Assembly: GCA_964579825.1 (NCBI GenBank)
Contig: CAZOHT010000004.1
Span: 1-64,000, forward strand
Source of the DNA: SPCO01 sp964579825
GTDB lineage: Bacteria > Chloroflexota > Limnocylindria > Limnocylindrales > CSP1-4
Reading direction: 5' to 3'
DNA length: 64,000 nt
Position numbers and translations under genes: made by a program. The notes beneath the pieces were generated by a model. It did not search any database. It was given only the letters and a program-made list of their open reading frames with translations, and was not told where the DNA came from. The first letter of the stretch is position 1. The number at the start of each line of letters is the position of its first letter. Below, piece by piece: positions 42,905-50,851 of the stretch.

Positions 42905-42976
42905 CGCTTTGGGTGGAGGTCCGTTGAGCGTGCAACGAGCGTGGATTCAGGGCTATGCAACGCTCATACGAGCGCG

Positions 42977-43101
42977 TATCCTCCCGCCACAAAACGCCGC
43001 GGACGGGTCCGTGGCTGCATAGCCGAAGCTCGACACACTCGGACTCCTCTCACGGCTGACGCGAGAAAACCGAAGCGATCGCGCCGGCTGCCGAGAGGAG
43101 T
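42977..43101 (+). promoter_or_regulatory. Structured 5' leader that can mask the RBS of the zinc-ribbon gene
   Basis: TATCCT (42977-42982) is a candidate -10, leaving a ~120-nt leader. ACTCCTCTC (43043-43051) is perfectly complementary to GAGAGGAGT (43093-43101), which contains the Shine-Dalgarno before GTG 43111. An upstream hairpin CCGCGGAC/GTCCGTGG and a GGCT-GCAT-AGCC hairpin add structure. The layout suggests translational control by RNA refolding. Confidence 0.55.
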
Positions 43102-43110
43102 TTCGTCTTC

Positions 43111-43494
43111 GTGTACAGCGACAAGAACCTGATGTGTGCGGACTGCGGCCAGGAGTTCGTGTTCACGGCCTCCGAGCAGGACTTCTACGCGCAGCGCGGC
43201 TTCACCGAACCCCGCCGATGTGCCTCCTGCCGGGCCAGCCGCAAGGCGGCCCGCAACGCCGAGGGCGGCGGTAGCAGCTCGTACGGTGGATACGGCGCGG
43301 GCGGCGGCTACTCGGCCGGTGGCTCGAGCTATGGCGGCGGCGGTGGCGGCGGTTACGGCTCGCGCGACCGAGGCCCTCGCGAGATGTTCGAGGCCACGTG
43401 CTCCTCGTGCGGCAACGTCGCCCAGGTCCCGTTCAAGCCCACGAGCGGCAAGCCCGTCTACTGCAGCGACTGCTTCCGCAGCATGCGGGGCTAG
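43111..43494 (+). CDS. Zinc-ribbon protein with Gly/Tyr/Ser-rich linker
   Basis: A 127-residue protein in three parts. Residues 1-50 form a probable zinc-ribbon (MCADCGQEFVFTASEQDFYAQRGF ... RRCASCRASRK). Residues ~53-90 are low-complexity Gly/Tyr/Ser (SSYGGYGAGGGYSAGG type) followed by SRDRG. Residues ~94-127 form a second ribbon (CSSCGN ... VYCSDC). The first ribbon matches the probable zinc-binding domain with the EQxFY pattern. The Gly/Tyr-rich linker with Arg resembles RNA-binding or condensate-forming segments; nucleic-acid binding is an inference. Confidence 0.85.
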   Translation: MYSDKNLMCADCGQEFVFTASEQDFYAQRGFTEPRRCASCRASRKAARNAEGGGSSSYGGYGAGGGYSAGGSSYGGGGGGGYGSRDRGPREMFEATCSSCGNVAQVPFKPTSGKPVYCSDCFRSMRG

Positions 43495-43692
43495 GTCCTT
43501 TCTCGGCCGGCGTCACCGACCACATCCTCGCCACCAGCCGATCCGGGTCGTCAGCCGACCCGGATCGTTCGATTCCAGCGTTCCTCGCGCGGCGACATCA
43601 CGGGGAACGGCGCCCGCCAACAGCGATTCGACGGTCGTTCCAACCAAGCGACATCAACTGCACGTGGGACTCGAGGGTCTATCGTGGCCGCG

Positions 43693-44096
43693 ATGTGGTT
43701 CTCAGGTCGCTCGATGAGGTCAAGGGTGGCGAGGCTCGGGGTCGCGGCTTTCGTCATGGCATGCGGTGGATGCGGACCGATGGAGACCCCGCTTCCATCC
43801 GACGCGTCCGGATCCTGCTCGTGGACCCGGAGCCGGGCACGGTCGGGTGTCTGGCGAATGTGATCGAGGGCGGCCTGGTTCCGGACTCGGCCGCTGGCGT
43901 GGCCATCGAGGCAGCCGGGCAGCACCTGCCGATCCACTGGCCTGCCGGCTACGCGGGCCGTCGGGACGGTGGCATCGTCGTGATCCTCGATCCGAGCGGA
44001 CAGATCGTGGCCCGAACCGGAACGCATATCGACCTCAACGGCGGCGAGTCCGAGCGGGGCGTCTGGATCGCATGTCCGATCACGCCTGGCTCGTGA
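43693..44096 (+). pseudogene. Frameshifted lipoprotein gene
   Basis: TATCGT is 7 nt before ATG 43693. The frame from there encodes a clean lipoprotein signal (RSRVARLGVAAFVMAC with the lipobox VMAC) and ~20 further residues, then stops at 43864. A second frame, without a convincing start of its own, takes over from about 43800 and encodes a plausible ~95-residue domain (ILLVDPEPGTVGCLANVIEGG ... GIVVILDPSG ... RGVWIACP). The simplest reading is one gene broken by an indel, or a sequencing error. Function unknown. Confidence 0.55.
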
Positions 44097-44200
44097 GGCT
44101 CCAGGGCGGACTTCGATGGTTTCGCTTGATCGGAACGATCTCGAAGATCGACTTCTGGCGGGGATCGATCCCGGAGGTCGAGACGGTGAAGGACCCTGGA

Positions 44201-44848
44201 CTACGGCGCTGGCCGCTTACCTGCCAGCAGGCCCAGGTCGAACTTGCGCTCCGTGCCGTGGATCAGACGGTCGATGTTGTCGGCATGGGCCAGCCAGATG
44301 AAGGCGGCGCCGACGGCCGCATACAGCACGTAGGGGAGCGGGGTCTCCGGCACGACCAGGAGCACCAGCAGCATCGCGGGGAACATCGCCGCCGACCCCA
44401 GCAGGGACCCCAGCGACACGTACTTGGTCAACAGGATCACGCCCACGAAGACGGGTGCGGCGAGCAGCACCGCGATCGGCTGGATGACGAGCATCGTCCC
44501 GACCGCCGTGCCGACACCCCGACCGGACCGGAAGCCCGCGAAGATGGACCAGATGGCGCCGGCGACGGCGGAGGCCCCGCACAGGACCTCGACCGTCGGG
44601 TCGTCGGTGAGGATCCGAGCCATGACCACGGGGAGTGCCCCCTTCAGGAGATCCCCGACGACGACGACCGCAGCCCACTTGCGACCCAGGGCCCGCAGCG
44701 CGTTCGTCCCGCCGGTCCGCCCGGACCCGACGGTCCGCGGATCCGTCCCGTGCGCGACCCGGGCCACGATGACCCCGACCGGGATCGACCCCGCCAGGTA
44801 CGACACCGCCATCAGCACGATCGTCTGGAGCACGAGGGCCTGATCCAT
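44201..44848 (-). CDS. plsY: Acyl-phosphate glycerol-3-phosphate acyltransferase PlsY
   Basis: A 215-residue membrane enzyme with about five hydrophobic segments that acylates glycerol-3-phosphate from acyl-phosphate, the first step of phospholipid synthesis. It shows the three PlsY motifs: SYLAGSIPVG, GSGRTGGTNALR and FRSGRGVGTAVG (usually GGKGVAT), the last slightly divergent. The C-terminal block has HADNIDRLIHGTERKF. Start ATG at MDQALVL. Neighbours do not form an obvious operon. Confidence 0.92.
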   Translation of the reverse strand: MDQALVLQTIVLMAVSYLAGSIPVGVIVARVAHGTDPRTVGSGRTGGTNALRALGRKWAAVVVVGDLLKGALPVVMARILTDDPTVEVLCGASAVAGAIWSIFAGFRSGRGVGTAVGTMLVIQPIAVLLAAPVFVGVILLTKYVSLGSLLGSAAMFPAMLLVLLVVPETPLPYVLYAAVGAAFIWLAHADNIDRLIHGTERKFDLGLLAGKRPAP

Positions 44849-45017
44849 CGACTCGCTCCGACTCGGGTCCCGGGTCCACGATGTCGCCCGGCTGCCTGAG
44901 GTCGGAGTCTAGCACCGGGTGCGGCGCTGTCAGGGCGCCGGCTCCGAGCGCGACGACGGGCGGCGACCCGCCCCATCGGTTGCGCGGGCCGCGACGGCAC
45001 GCGTACCATCGACGGCG

Positions 45018-45068
45018 ATGACCCCTCCCTCCGTCCGACCTGTGGTCGACACGCCCGAGGCACCCTGA
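45018..45068 (+). CDS. Candidate 16-residue upstream ORF before lpdA
   Basis: The ORF reads MTPPSVRPVVDTPEAP then TGA. TACCAT is 8 nt before its ATG and its stop is 3 nt before the lpdA ATG. lpdA has no Shine-Dalgarno of its own, so ribosomes finishing this ORF may re-initiate on lpdA. Translation of the peptide is inferred. Confidence 0.4.
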   Translation: MTPPSVRPVVDTPEAP

Positions 45069-45071
45069 CCC

Positions 45072-46514
45072 ATGGCCGTCGGATCCTCCAACGACTTCGA
45101 TCTGGTCGTGCTCGGCGCGGGCACGGGCGGGTACGCGGCGGCCTTTCGGGCCGCCCAGCTCGGCCTCCGCGTCGCGCTCGTGGACGAGGACAAGATCGGC
45201 GGCACGTGCCTCCATCGCGGCTGCATCCCGACCAAGGCGCTGCTGGAATCGGCCGCCTTCGCCGACAAGATCAAGCACGCGAAGGACTACGGCCTGGTGC
45301 TGCCGGGTGAGGCCACCGTGGACTACGCCGCGATGGCCGCTCGCCGCGACATGGTCGTCAAGCGGATGTGGACCGGGCTCAAGACCCTCGTCGACAAGAA
45401 CAAGGTGACCTGGGTCCAGGGTCGCGGCCGGCTCGATGGCCCCCAGAAGGTCCGCGTCCTGCAGGCCGGCGAGGACGGGACGCCCGGCGCCGGCGGCGAG
45501 CGGATCCTCCAGGCCACCAACGTCATCGTCGCGACGGGTTCGCGGGTCAAGTCGCTGCCGGGGATCGTGCCGGATGGCAAGCGTATCCTCACCAGCGACG
45601 ACGTCCTCAAGCTCGACACCCTGCCCAAGGACATCGTCATCATCGGCGGCGGCGCGGTCGGGGTCGAATTCGCCAGCATGTTCCACGACGTCGGGGTCAA
45701 GGTCACCCTGATCGAGTACCTGCCGCAGATCGTCCCGCTCGAGGACGCCGAGGTCAGCAAGGCGCTCGAGCGCAGCTTCACGAAGCGCGGCATCACCGTC
45801 ATGACCAGCGCCCGGTTCGATGCGGCCAGCGTGAAGGCCTCGAAGACCGGCGTGAGCCTGACGGTCGGAGCGGAGGGCAAGGACGCGAGCGAGGTCTCCG
45901 CGGAGCTGCTGCTCGTCGCGACCGGGCGCGCGGCCAACATCGAGGACATCGGGCTCGAGACGACCAAGGTCGAGACCGACCGCGGGATCATCAAGGTCAA
46001 CGGCCACATGCGCACGAAGGAGTCGCATGTCTACGCCGTCGGCGACATCGTCGGTGGGTTGTGGCTGGCGCACACGGCCGCCCACGAGGGGATCATCGCG
46101 GCGCACACGATCGCCGGCGAGTCCGACGTGCACGAGATGGACTACGAGAAGCAGCCGCATGCCACGTACTGCCGGCCCGAGATCGCCTCGATCGGCATCA
46201 CCGAGGCACAGGCTCGGGAACGCGGCCACACGGTCAAGATCGGCAAGGTCCCGTTCATGGCCATCGCCAAGGCGGTCATCGGTGGCGACTACGACGGCTT
46301 CGTCAAGATCGTCGCCGATGCGGACACGGACGACACCCTCGGCGTCCACATCATCGGGCCGCACGCCACGGATCTCATCGCCGAGGCGAGTCTGGCGGCG
46401 CTCCTCGAGGCGACGCCGTGGGAGATCGGGGCGGCGACCCATGCCCACCCGACGCTCTCGGAGATCCTGGGCGAGGCGGCGATGGCCGTCGACGGACGAT
46501 CGATCAACTTCTGA
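45072..46514 (+). CDS. lpdA: Dihydrolipoyl dehydrogenase (E3)
   Basis: A 480-residue FAD disulfide oxidoreductase that reoxidises dihydrolipoyl groups of E2. The FAD motif is GAGTGGYAAA, the redox disulfide is C46/C51 in GGTCLHRGCIP, the NAD motif is GGGAVGVEFAS, the second FAD block is VYAVGDIVGG, and the C-terminal HAHPTLSE holds the catalytic His-Glu pair from the partner subunit. First gene of the 2-oxo acid dehydrogenase cluster. Confidence 0.95.
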   Translation: MAVGSSNDFDLVVLGAGTGGYAAAFRAAQLGLRVALVDEDKIGGTCLHRGCIPTKALLESAAFADKIKHAKDYGLVLPGEATVDYAAMAARRDMVVKRMWTGLKTLVDKNKVTWVQGRGRLDGPQKVRVLQAGEDGTPGAGGERILQATNVIVATGSRVKSLPGIVPDGKRILTSDDVLKLDTLPKDIVIIGGGAVGVEFASMFHDVGVKVTLIEYLPQIVPLEDAEVSKALERSFTKRGITVMTSARFDAASVKASKTGVSLTVGAEGKDASEVSAELLLVATGRAANIEDIGLETTKVETDRGIIKVNGHMRTKESHVYAVGDIVGGLWLAHTAAHEGIIAAHTIAGESDVHEMDYEKQPHATYCRPEIASIGITEAQARERGHTVKIGKVPFMAIAKAVIGGDYDGFVKIVADADTDDTLGVHIIGPHATDLIAEASLAALLEATPWEIGAATHAHPTLSEILGEAAMAVDGRSINF

Positions 46515-46539
46515 TCCACCTGGAGGCCGGACCCGAGCG

Positions 46540-47574
46540 ATGGCCGTGACCAAGGGCAAGGACAGCCTCGGCGCTTCCGTCGGACTTTCCGACGCGGACC
46601 TGCTCGCGATGTACCGGATGGTCGCGCTCGCGCGTGCGGTCGACGAGCGGATGTGGATCCTCAATCGGGCGGGCCGGATCCCGTTCGTCATCAGCGGCCA
46701 GGGCCACGAGGGCGCGCAGGTGGCGATCGCCTGGGCGTTCGAGAAGGGCCACGACTGGATCGCGCCGTTCTATCGCTCGATCGCGACGTGCATGACGTTC
46801 GGGATGAGCGCCCGCGACATCATGACCGCCCAGTACGCGACCGCGGGCGATCCGTCATCCGGCGGTCGCCAGATGCCCGGGCATTACGGGTCGCACGAGC
46901 ACAACCTGGTGTCCGTCAGCTCGCCGGTCGCGACGCAGCTGCTCCACGCCGTTGGGATCGCCCTGGCCGCCAAGATCCGCAAGACCGGGCAGGTCGCGAT
47001 GGCCAGCATGGGCGAGGGCTCCTCGAACCAGGGCGACGTCCACGAGGGCCTCAACTTCGCTGCGATCCACAAGCTGCCGTTCGTGTTCGTGGTCGAGAAC
47101 AACGGCTACGCCATCAGCGTGCCGGCGGTCATGGAGGTGTCGGTGGCGGACGTTGCGGACCGGGCGTCCGGCTACGGGATCCCGGGCGTCGTCGTCGATG
47201 GGTCGGATGTGCTGGCGTGCTACGCCGCGGCCCGCGATGCGGTGGCGCGGGCACGGGCCGGCGAAGGACCCACGCTCATCGAAGCCAAAGTGACCCGACT
47301 CACGGCGCACTCGTCGGACGACCAGCAGACCAAGTACCGCTCGGCCGAGGATCTCGCCTCCGGACTGGGGCACGACGCCCTGCCTCGGTTCCGCGCGCAA
47401 CTCCGCGAGGCCGGGATCCTGACCGACGAGATCGAGGCGGCCCTGACCGCCGAACTCAAGGCGATCGTGGAGGACGCGACCGACTTCGCCGAGGCCGAAC
47501 CGGACCCGGATCCCGCGACCGCCATGCGGTATGTCTACGCCGAGACGCCCGGGCCCGCCGGAGGCCTCGACTGA
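46540..47574 (+). CDS. 2-oxo acid dehydrogenase E1 alpha subunit (branched-chain type)
   Basis: A 344-residue TPP-dependent E1alpha. The diphosphate/metal motif runs from GEGSSNQGDVHEGLNFAA to VENNGYAIS. GRQMPGHYGSHEHN and the phosphorylation-loop-like LTAHSSDDQQTKYR resemble branched-chain 2-oxo acid dehydrogenase E1alpha (Bkd) rather than classic pyruvate E1. It pairs with the E1beta gene, which starts within its stop. GGAGG is 13 nt ahead of the ATG. Substrate assignment (branched-chain keto acids versus pyruvate/acetoin) is tentative. Confidence 0.9.
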   Translation: MAVTKGKDSLGASVGLSDADLLAMYRMVALARAVDERMWILNRAGRIPFVISGQGHEGAQVAIAWAFEKGHDWIAPFYRSIATCMTFGMSARDIMTAQYATAGDPSSGGRQMPGHYGSHEHNLVSVSSPVATQLLHAVGIALAAKIRKTGQVAMASMGEGSSNQGDVHEGLNFAAIHKLPFVFVVENNGYAISVPAVMEVSVADVADRASGYGIPGVVVDGSDVLACYAAARDAVARARAGEGPTLIEAKVTRLTAHSSDDQQTKYRSAEDLASGLGHDALPRFRAQLREAGILTDEIEAALTAELKAIVEDATDFAEAEPDPDPATAMRYVYAETPGPAGGLD

Positions 47575-48557
47575 TGCCCGCGATGACGTTCATCGAGGCC
47601 ATCCGATCCACGCTCGCGGACGAGATGCGGCGTGACGACACGGTCATCGTCCTGGGCGAGGACGTCGGCAAGAAGGGTGGCGTCTTCCTCGCCACGGACG
47701 GCCTGTGGGCGGAGTTCGGCGAGGAGCGGGTCATCGACACGCCCCTGACGGAATCGATGATCGTCGGCACATCGATCGGGGCCGCCGTCAACGGCATCCG
47801 GCCGGTCGCCGAGATCCAGTTCGCCGACTTCATCTTCCCGGCCTTCAACCAGATCGTGTCCGAGGCGGCCCGGATGCGCTATCGCTCGAACAACGGCTAC
47901 TCGGTCCCGATGACGATCCGCGCCCCATACGGCGGCGGCGTCCATGGTGCCCTGTACCACTCGCAGTCGGTCGAGGCGTTCTTCACCCACGTCCCGGGCT
48001 TGAAGGTCGTCGTGCCGTCCACCCCCTACGACGCCCGCGGCCTGCTGCGCTCATCCATCCGGGACGACGATCCCGTGCTCTTCTTCGAGCACAAGAAGAT
48101 GTATCGATCCGTCCGCGGCGAGGTCCCGGACACGGACTATGTCGTCCCGCTCGGCAAGGCGGCCGTGACCCATCCCGGGTCGCAGGTGACCGTCATCGCC
48201 TACGGGCTCATGGCGCACTACGCCCTCGAGGCGGCGGATCGTTGCGCGGAGGAGGGGATCAGCGTCGAGGTCGTCGACCTGCGCACGCTTCGGCCACTGG
48301 ACCGCGACACCGTGCTCGAGTCCGTCAAGAAGACCGGCAAGTGCCTGATCGTCTACGAGGACAACAAGTTCGGGGGCTACGGCTCGGAGGTCGCGGCGAT
48401 CGTCGCCGAGGAGGCGTTCGACTACCTCGACGGCCCGGTCACCCGGATCGCCGGACCCGAAGTGCCGGGCGTCCCCTACAACCACGCCCTCGAGGACTGG
48501 TTCATGGTGAACCCGGACAAGATCGCCGACGGCATCCGAGCCCTGGCGGCGTATTGA
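47574..48557 (+). CDS. 2-oxo acid dehydrogenase E1 beta subunit
   Basis: A 327-residue transketolase-like E1beta. It has the N-terminal VLGEDVGKKGGVF, ERVIDTPLTESMIVG with the catalytic Glu, RAPYGGGVHGALYHSQSVEAFF and VVVPSTPYDARGLL. The C-terminal domain begins about residue 200. It forms the alpha2beta2 E1 heterotetramer with the upstream subunit and decarboxylates a 2-oxo acid onto the lipoyl arm of E2. The start shares one base with the E1alpha stop (TGATG). Confidence 0.92.
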   Translation: MPAMTFIEAIRSTLADEMRRDDTVIVLGEDVGKKGGVFLATDGLWAEFGEERVIDTPLTESMIVGTSIGAAVNGIRPVAEIQFADFIFPAFNQIVSEAARMRYRSNNGYSVPMTIRAPYGGGVHGALYHSQSVEAFFTHVPGLKVVVPSTPYDARGLLRSSIRDDDPVLFFEHKKMYRSVRGEVPDTDYVVPLGKAAVTHPGSQVTVIAYGLMAHYALEAADRCAEEGISVEVVDLRTLRPLDRDTVLESVKKTGKCLIVYEDNKFGGYGSEVAAIVAEEAFDYLDGPVTRIAGPEVPGVPYNHALEDWFMVNPDKIADGIRALAAY

Positions 48558-49297
48558 TGCCCGCCGAGGTTCCTGGCGCCGCAGCGCCCGTGACACCACC
48601 GGCCCCGGCGGCTCCTCGTCAGCCGATCACGCTCGAGGGATCGGCAGCCGAGCTCCAGATCCTCGCCGCCGAGCACTCGAGCCTCCTGACGGCCCGGTCG
48701 CTCGTCTACAACGAGGCGTTCACCCGCGCGAGCATGTTCCTGGACCTGCTCGGGATGTCGTTCGTGGGGCTCGCGCTGCTGGCCACGGCGGTCGGGTTCG
48801 GCCAGGACTTCCTCATCGTGGCCGTCATCGTGCTCGCGTTCGACTTCCTTGTCGGCGTCCTGACGTACGTGCGCGTCATGACCGCGAACGGCGAGGACTT
48901 CTTCGCGATGCACGCCATGAACCGGATCCGCCACGGATACCTCCTGATCGCCCCGAACGTACGGCCGTTCTTCACGAGCGGCAGCCACGACGATGTCGAC
49001 GGCGTCATGCGGTCCTACGGCTACGCCGTCCAGGGCGGCAACGACCTGATCCAGGGCCTCTCCACCTCGGGCGGCATGGTCGGGCTCATCGTGACGTTCG
49101 TCGGAGGTCTGCTGGTTGCAGCCGTCGCCTTGCTGGTCGGACTCTCGGCCATGGGCGCGCTCATCGCCGGAGTGGTCGGAGCGGTCGTCGTGTTCGCGGT
49201 CGCCGCACGATGGGCGTTGGGCCTGGTCGCCCACAGCCAGGAGACAGTGGAGACTCGATTCCCGACCCCGCCTGCCGGGCCGAAGCCCCGGTCCTGA
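48557..49297 (+). CDS. Membrane protein in the E1 operon, hypothetical
   Basis: A 246-residue protein. Its start shares one base with the E1beta stop (TGATG), so it is translationally tied to it. The N-terminal ~45 residues are Pro/Ala-rich. Two hydrophobic segments (about 70-110) and two more (about 175-220) flank a soluble stretch with NRIRHGYLLIAPNVRPFFTSG. No family recognised, and no reason from the sequence why it travels with a keto acid dehydrogenase. Confidence 0.75.
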   Translation: MPAEVPGAAAPVTPPAPAAPRQPITLEGSAAELQILAAEHSSLLTARSLVYNEAFTRASMFLDLLGMSFVGLALLATAVGFGQDFLIVAVIVLAFDFLVGVLTYVRVMTANGEDFFAMHAMNRIRHGYLLIAPNVRPFFTSGSHDDVDGVMRSYGYAVQGGNDLIQGLSTSGGMVGLIVTFVGGLLVAAVALLVGLSAMGALIAGVVGAVVVFAVAARWALGLVAHSQETVETRFPTPPAGPKPRS

Positions 49298-49312
49298 TCG
49301 TCGAGGAGCACC

Positions 49313-50515
49313 TCAGGGGGAGGTGACGACCTCGATGGGGAGGGGGCGATCCAGGAACTCGGCCAGTCGGTCGACCTCGGCCTTGAGTTCGGCCCTGACG
49401 CCGGAGCGCCAGCGCTCGAGCGGCTGCACGGCGATCCCGCCGCGCTTGCCGGCCGTCAGCTCCCAGGTGCCCTCGACCCGCCCGTCGACGATCACGACCG
49501 GGGTGACCCAGCCGGCGACCCGGTAGATCCGATCGTGATGGGTCGAGGTCATGACCGCGTCCGTGCGGCGTGGCAGCTCGTTGATCCAGGGGTCGAAGCC
49601 GGGCAGGAGGCGGACGCCGACGAAGGGTTCGGTCGCCTGCAGTGCCTCGACGTCCTCGGGGAGGATCCACTGCCGCGAGCCGGCCACGTCGATGTCCACG
49701 ACCTCGTCGCCTAGGAGCGCGCGCGCCTCGTTGATGAGTCCGGCGCGAACGGAGCCCCACCAGCGGGCCGTGGCGTCGCTGCCGGAGCCGGGAAACGCGG
49801 CCAGGAAGTCCCGGATCAGGCCGGCGAGGGCGTCCAGGGGAGTGAGCGGGATCGCGCGGCGCTCGGCGGGCGACGCGGCGGCCAGTTCCTCGGGCGAAAC
49901 GGGTCGTCGGAGCCAGGCGCTGGGCCGGACGAACGTCACATTTCGCCCGGCCGGTGGGCCGAACGCGAGGAGGCCGCGCTGAGCGACGGGGCCCAGGAAC
50001 GTGCCCCAGCCGGAGCGGAGCTTCGTCGCGACGACCGGATCGGCGAGGTGCGCGGCGATGGCATCGGCCAGCTCGGCGCGAAGCATCGGGCTGGCCGTGA
50101 GGGTCTCCCCGGCGGCCGCGATGATGGCCTCGACCTGCTCGAACGTGATGTCGAACGCCTTCTGCCACGGCGCCTCACGCCAGCGCTCGCGGGTCCCGGA
50201 CGCCATGACGACACGCGCGAGATCCTCGGGGGTCAGCAGGTGCAGCGTGCCGCGCATCGACCACGCCTTCACGAGCGACCGCTCGCTGGCGAGGGCGTCG
50301 CGGACATCCGCCGGGCGGAGGCCGTCGATCCGCGCCGCCAGTTGCAGTTCGGCGGCACTCGCCACCTGGGCGTGCACGCCGACCATCTCGCGAACGACGT
50401 CGACCAGCCGATCCGGCGTCGTCCGTTCGACGACATGGTGCTTGTGCAGCCGATACGTGACGACCTGGGGCCACGTGACGGTGGCGACAGGCACGGGGGC
50501 GGTGGATCGGGGCAT
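49313..50515 (-). CDS. Winged helix DNA-binding domain-containing protein (HTH_42/YcaQ-AlkX-like)
   Basis: A 400-residue protein of the HTH_42 superfamily. The N-terminal helical region has HAQVASAAELQLAARIDGL and VKAWSMRGTLHLL, then come winged-helix modules, and the C-terminal region has LLPGFDPWI, THHDRIYR and VVIVDGRVEGTWEL. The conserved QxQ/R-GT-HL pattern is that of DNA glycosylase-like or DNA-binding members. It lies antisense between E1/membrane genes and E2, so it interrupts the dehydrogenase cluster. TATGGT 6 nt before the ATG suggests a leaderless mRNA. Confidence 0.83.
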   Translation of the reverse strand: MPRSTAPVPVATVTWPQVVTYRLHKHHVVERTTPDRLVDVVREMVGVHAQVASAAELQLAARIDGLRPADVRDALASERSLVKAWSMRGTLHLLTPEDLARVVMASGTRERWREAPWQKAFDITFEQVEAIIAAAGETLTASPMLRAELADAIAAHLADPVVATKLRSGWGTFLGPVAQRGLLAFGPPAGRNVTFVRPSAWLRRPVSPEELAAASPAERRAIPLTPLDALAGLIRDFLAAFPGSGSDATARWWGSVRAGLINEARALLGDEVVDIDVAGSRQWILPEDVEALQATEPFVGVRLLPGFDPWINELPRRTDAVMTSTHHDRIYRVAGWVTPVVIVDGRVEGTWELTAGKRGGIAVQPLERWRSGVRAELKAEVDRLAEFLDRPLPIEVVTSP

Positions 50516-50851
50516 GCGGCGACCATAGCGCCTCGCGACGGCGGTCGAGCGGTCGGCCCCGGGTGCATGTGGTGACCATCTGGGACAACGAGGGCGTCGA
50601 GGTGGTCGTAAGGCGCGTGACGTGCACCGTGCTGACATCGGGGCCCAGTCGGTTGGTGGATCGGTGCGTCGGGGGCACCGATGGGACACGCAGGATGGTC
50701 TTGCTGGTCGATACGGTCGCGTGGTGCACCAAGGACCGGGCGGCGACCCCGACGCCGCCCGCCGCGGCCGCTACGCCACGCGGCTCGCCACTCGGCCCCA
50801 GATGGGCGACACTACGCCGAACGACTCGCGCGCGACCGGAGGACAGGATCA
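50516..50851. other. Intergenic stretch before the E2 gene
   Basis: About 336 bases with no conserved gene. It holds the minus-strand -10 of the winged-helix gene (50522-50527), a perfect 8-bp inverted repeat (50660-50682), a TACGGT -10-like site (50712-50717), a possible short ORF and the E2 ribosome-binding site GGAGG, nine bases before the GTG. Confidence 0.6.
50660..50682. repeat. Perfect inverted repeat upstream of E2
   Basis: ATCGGTGC and GCACCGAT are separated by seven bases. There is no T-run after it, so an operator or an mRNA hairpin is more likely than a terminator. Confidence 0.55.

Noticed and set aside
44217..46691. 824-codon antisense frame across plsY and lpdA
   Set aside because: It spans two genes with clear catalytic motifs in other frames; residues are mostly Asp/Arg/Gly/Val as expected for an antisense shadow.
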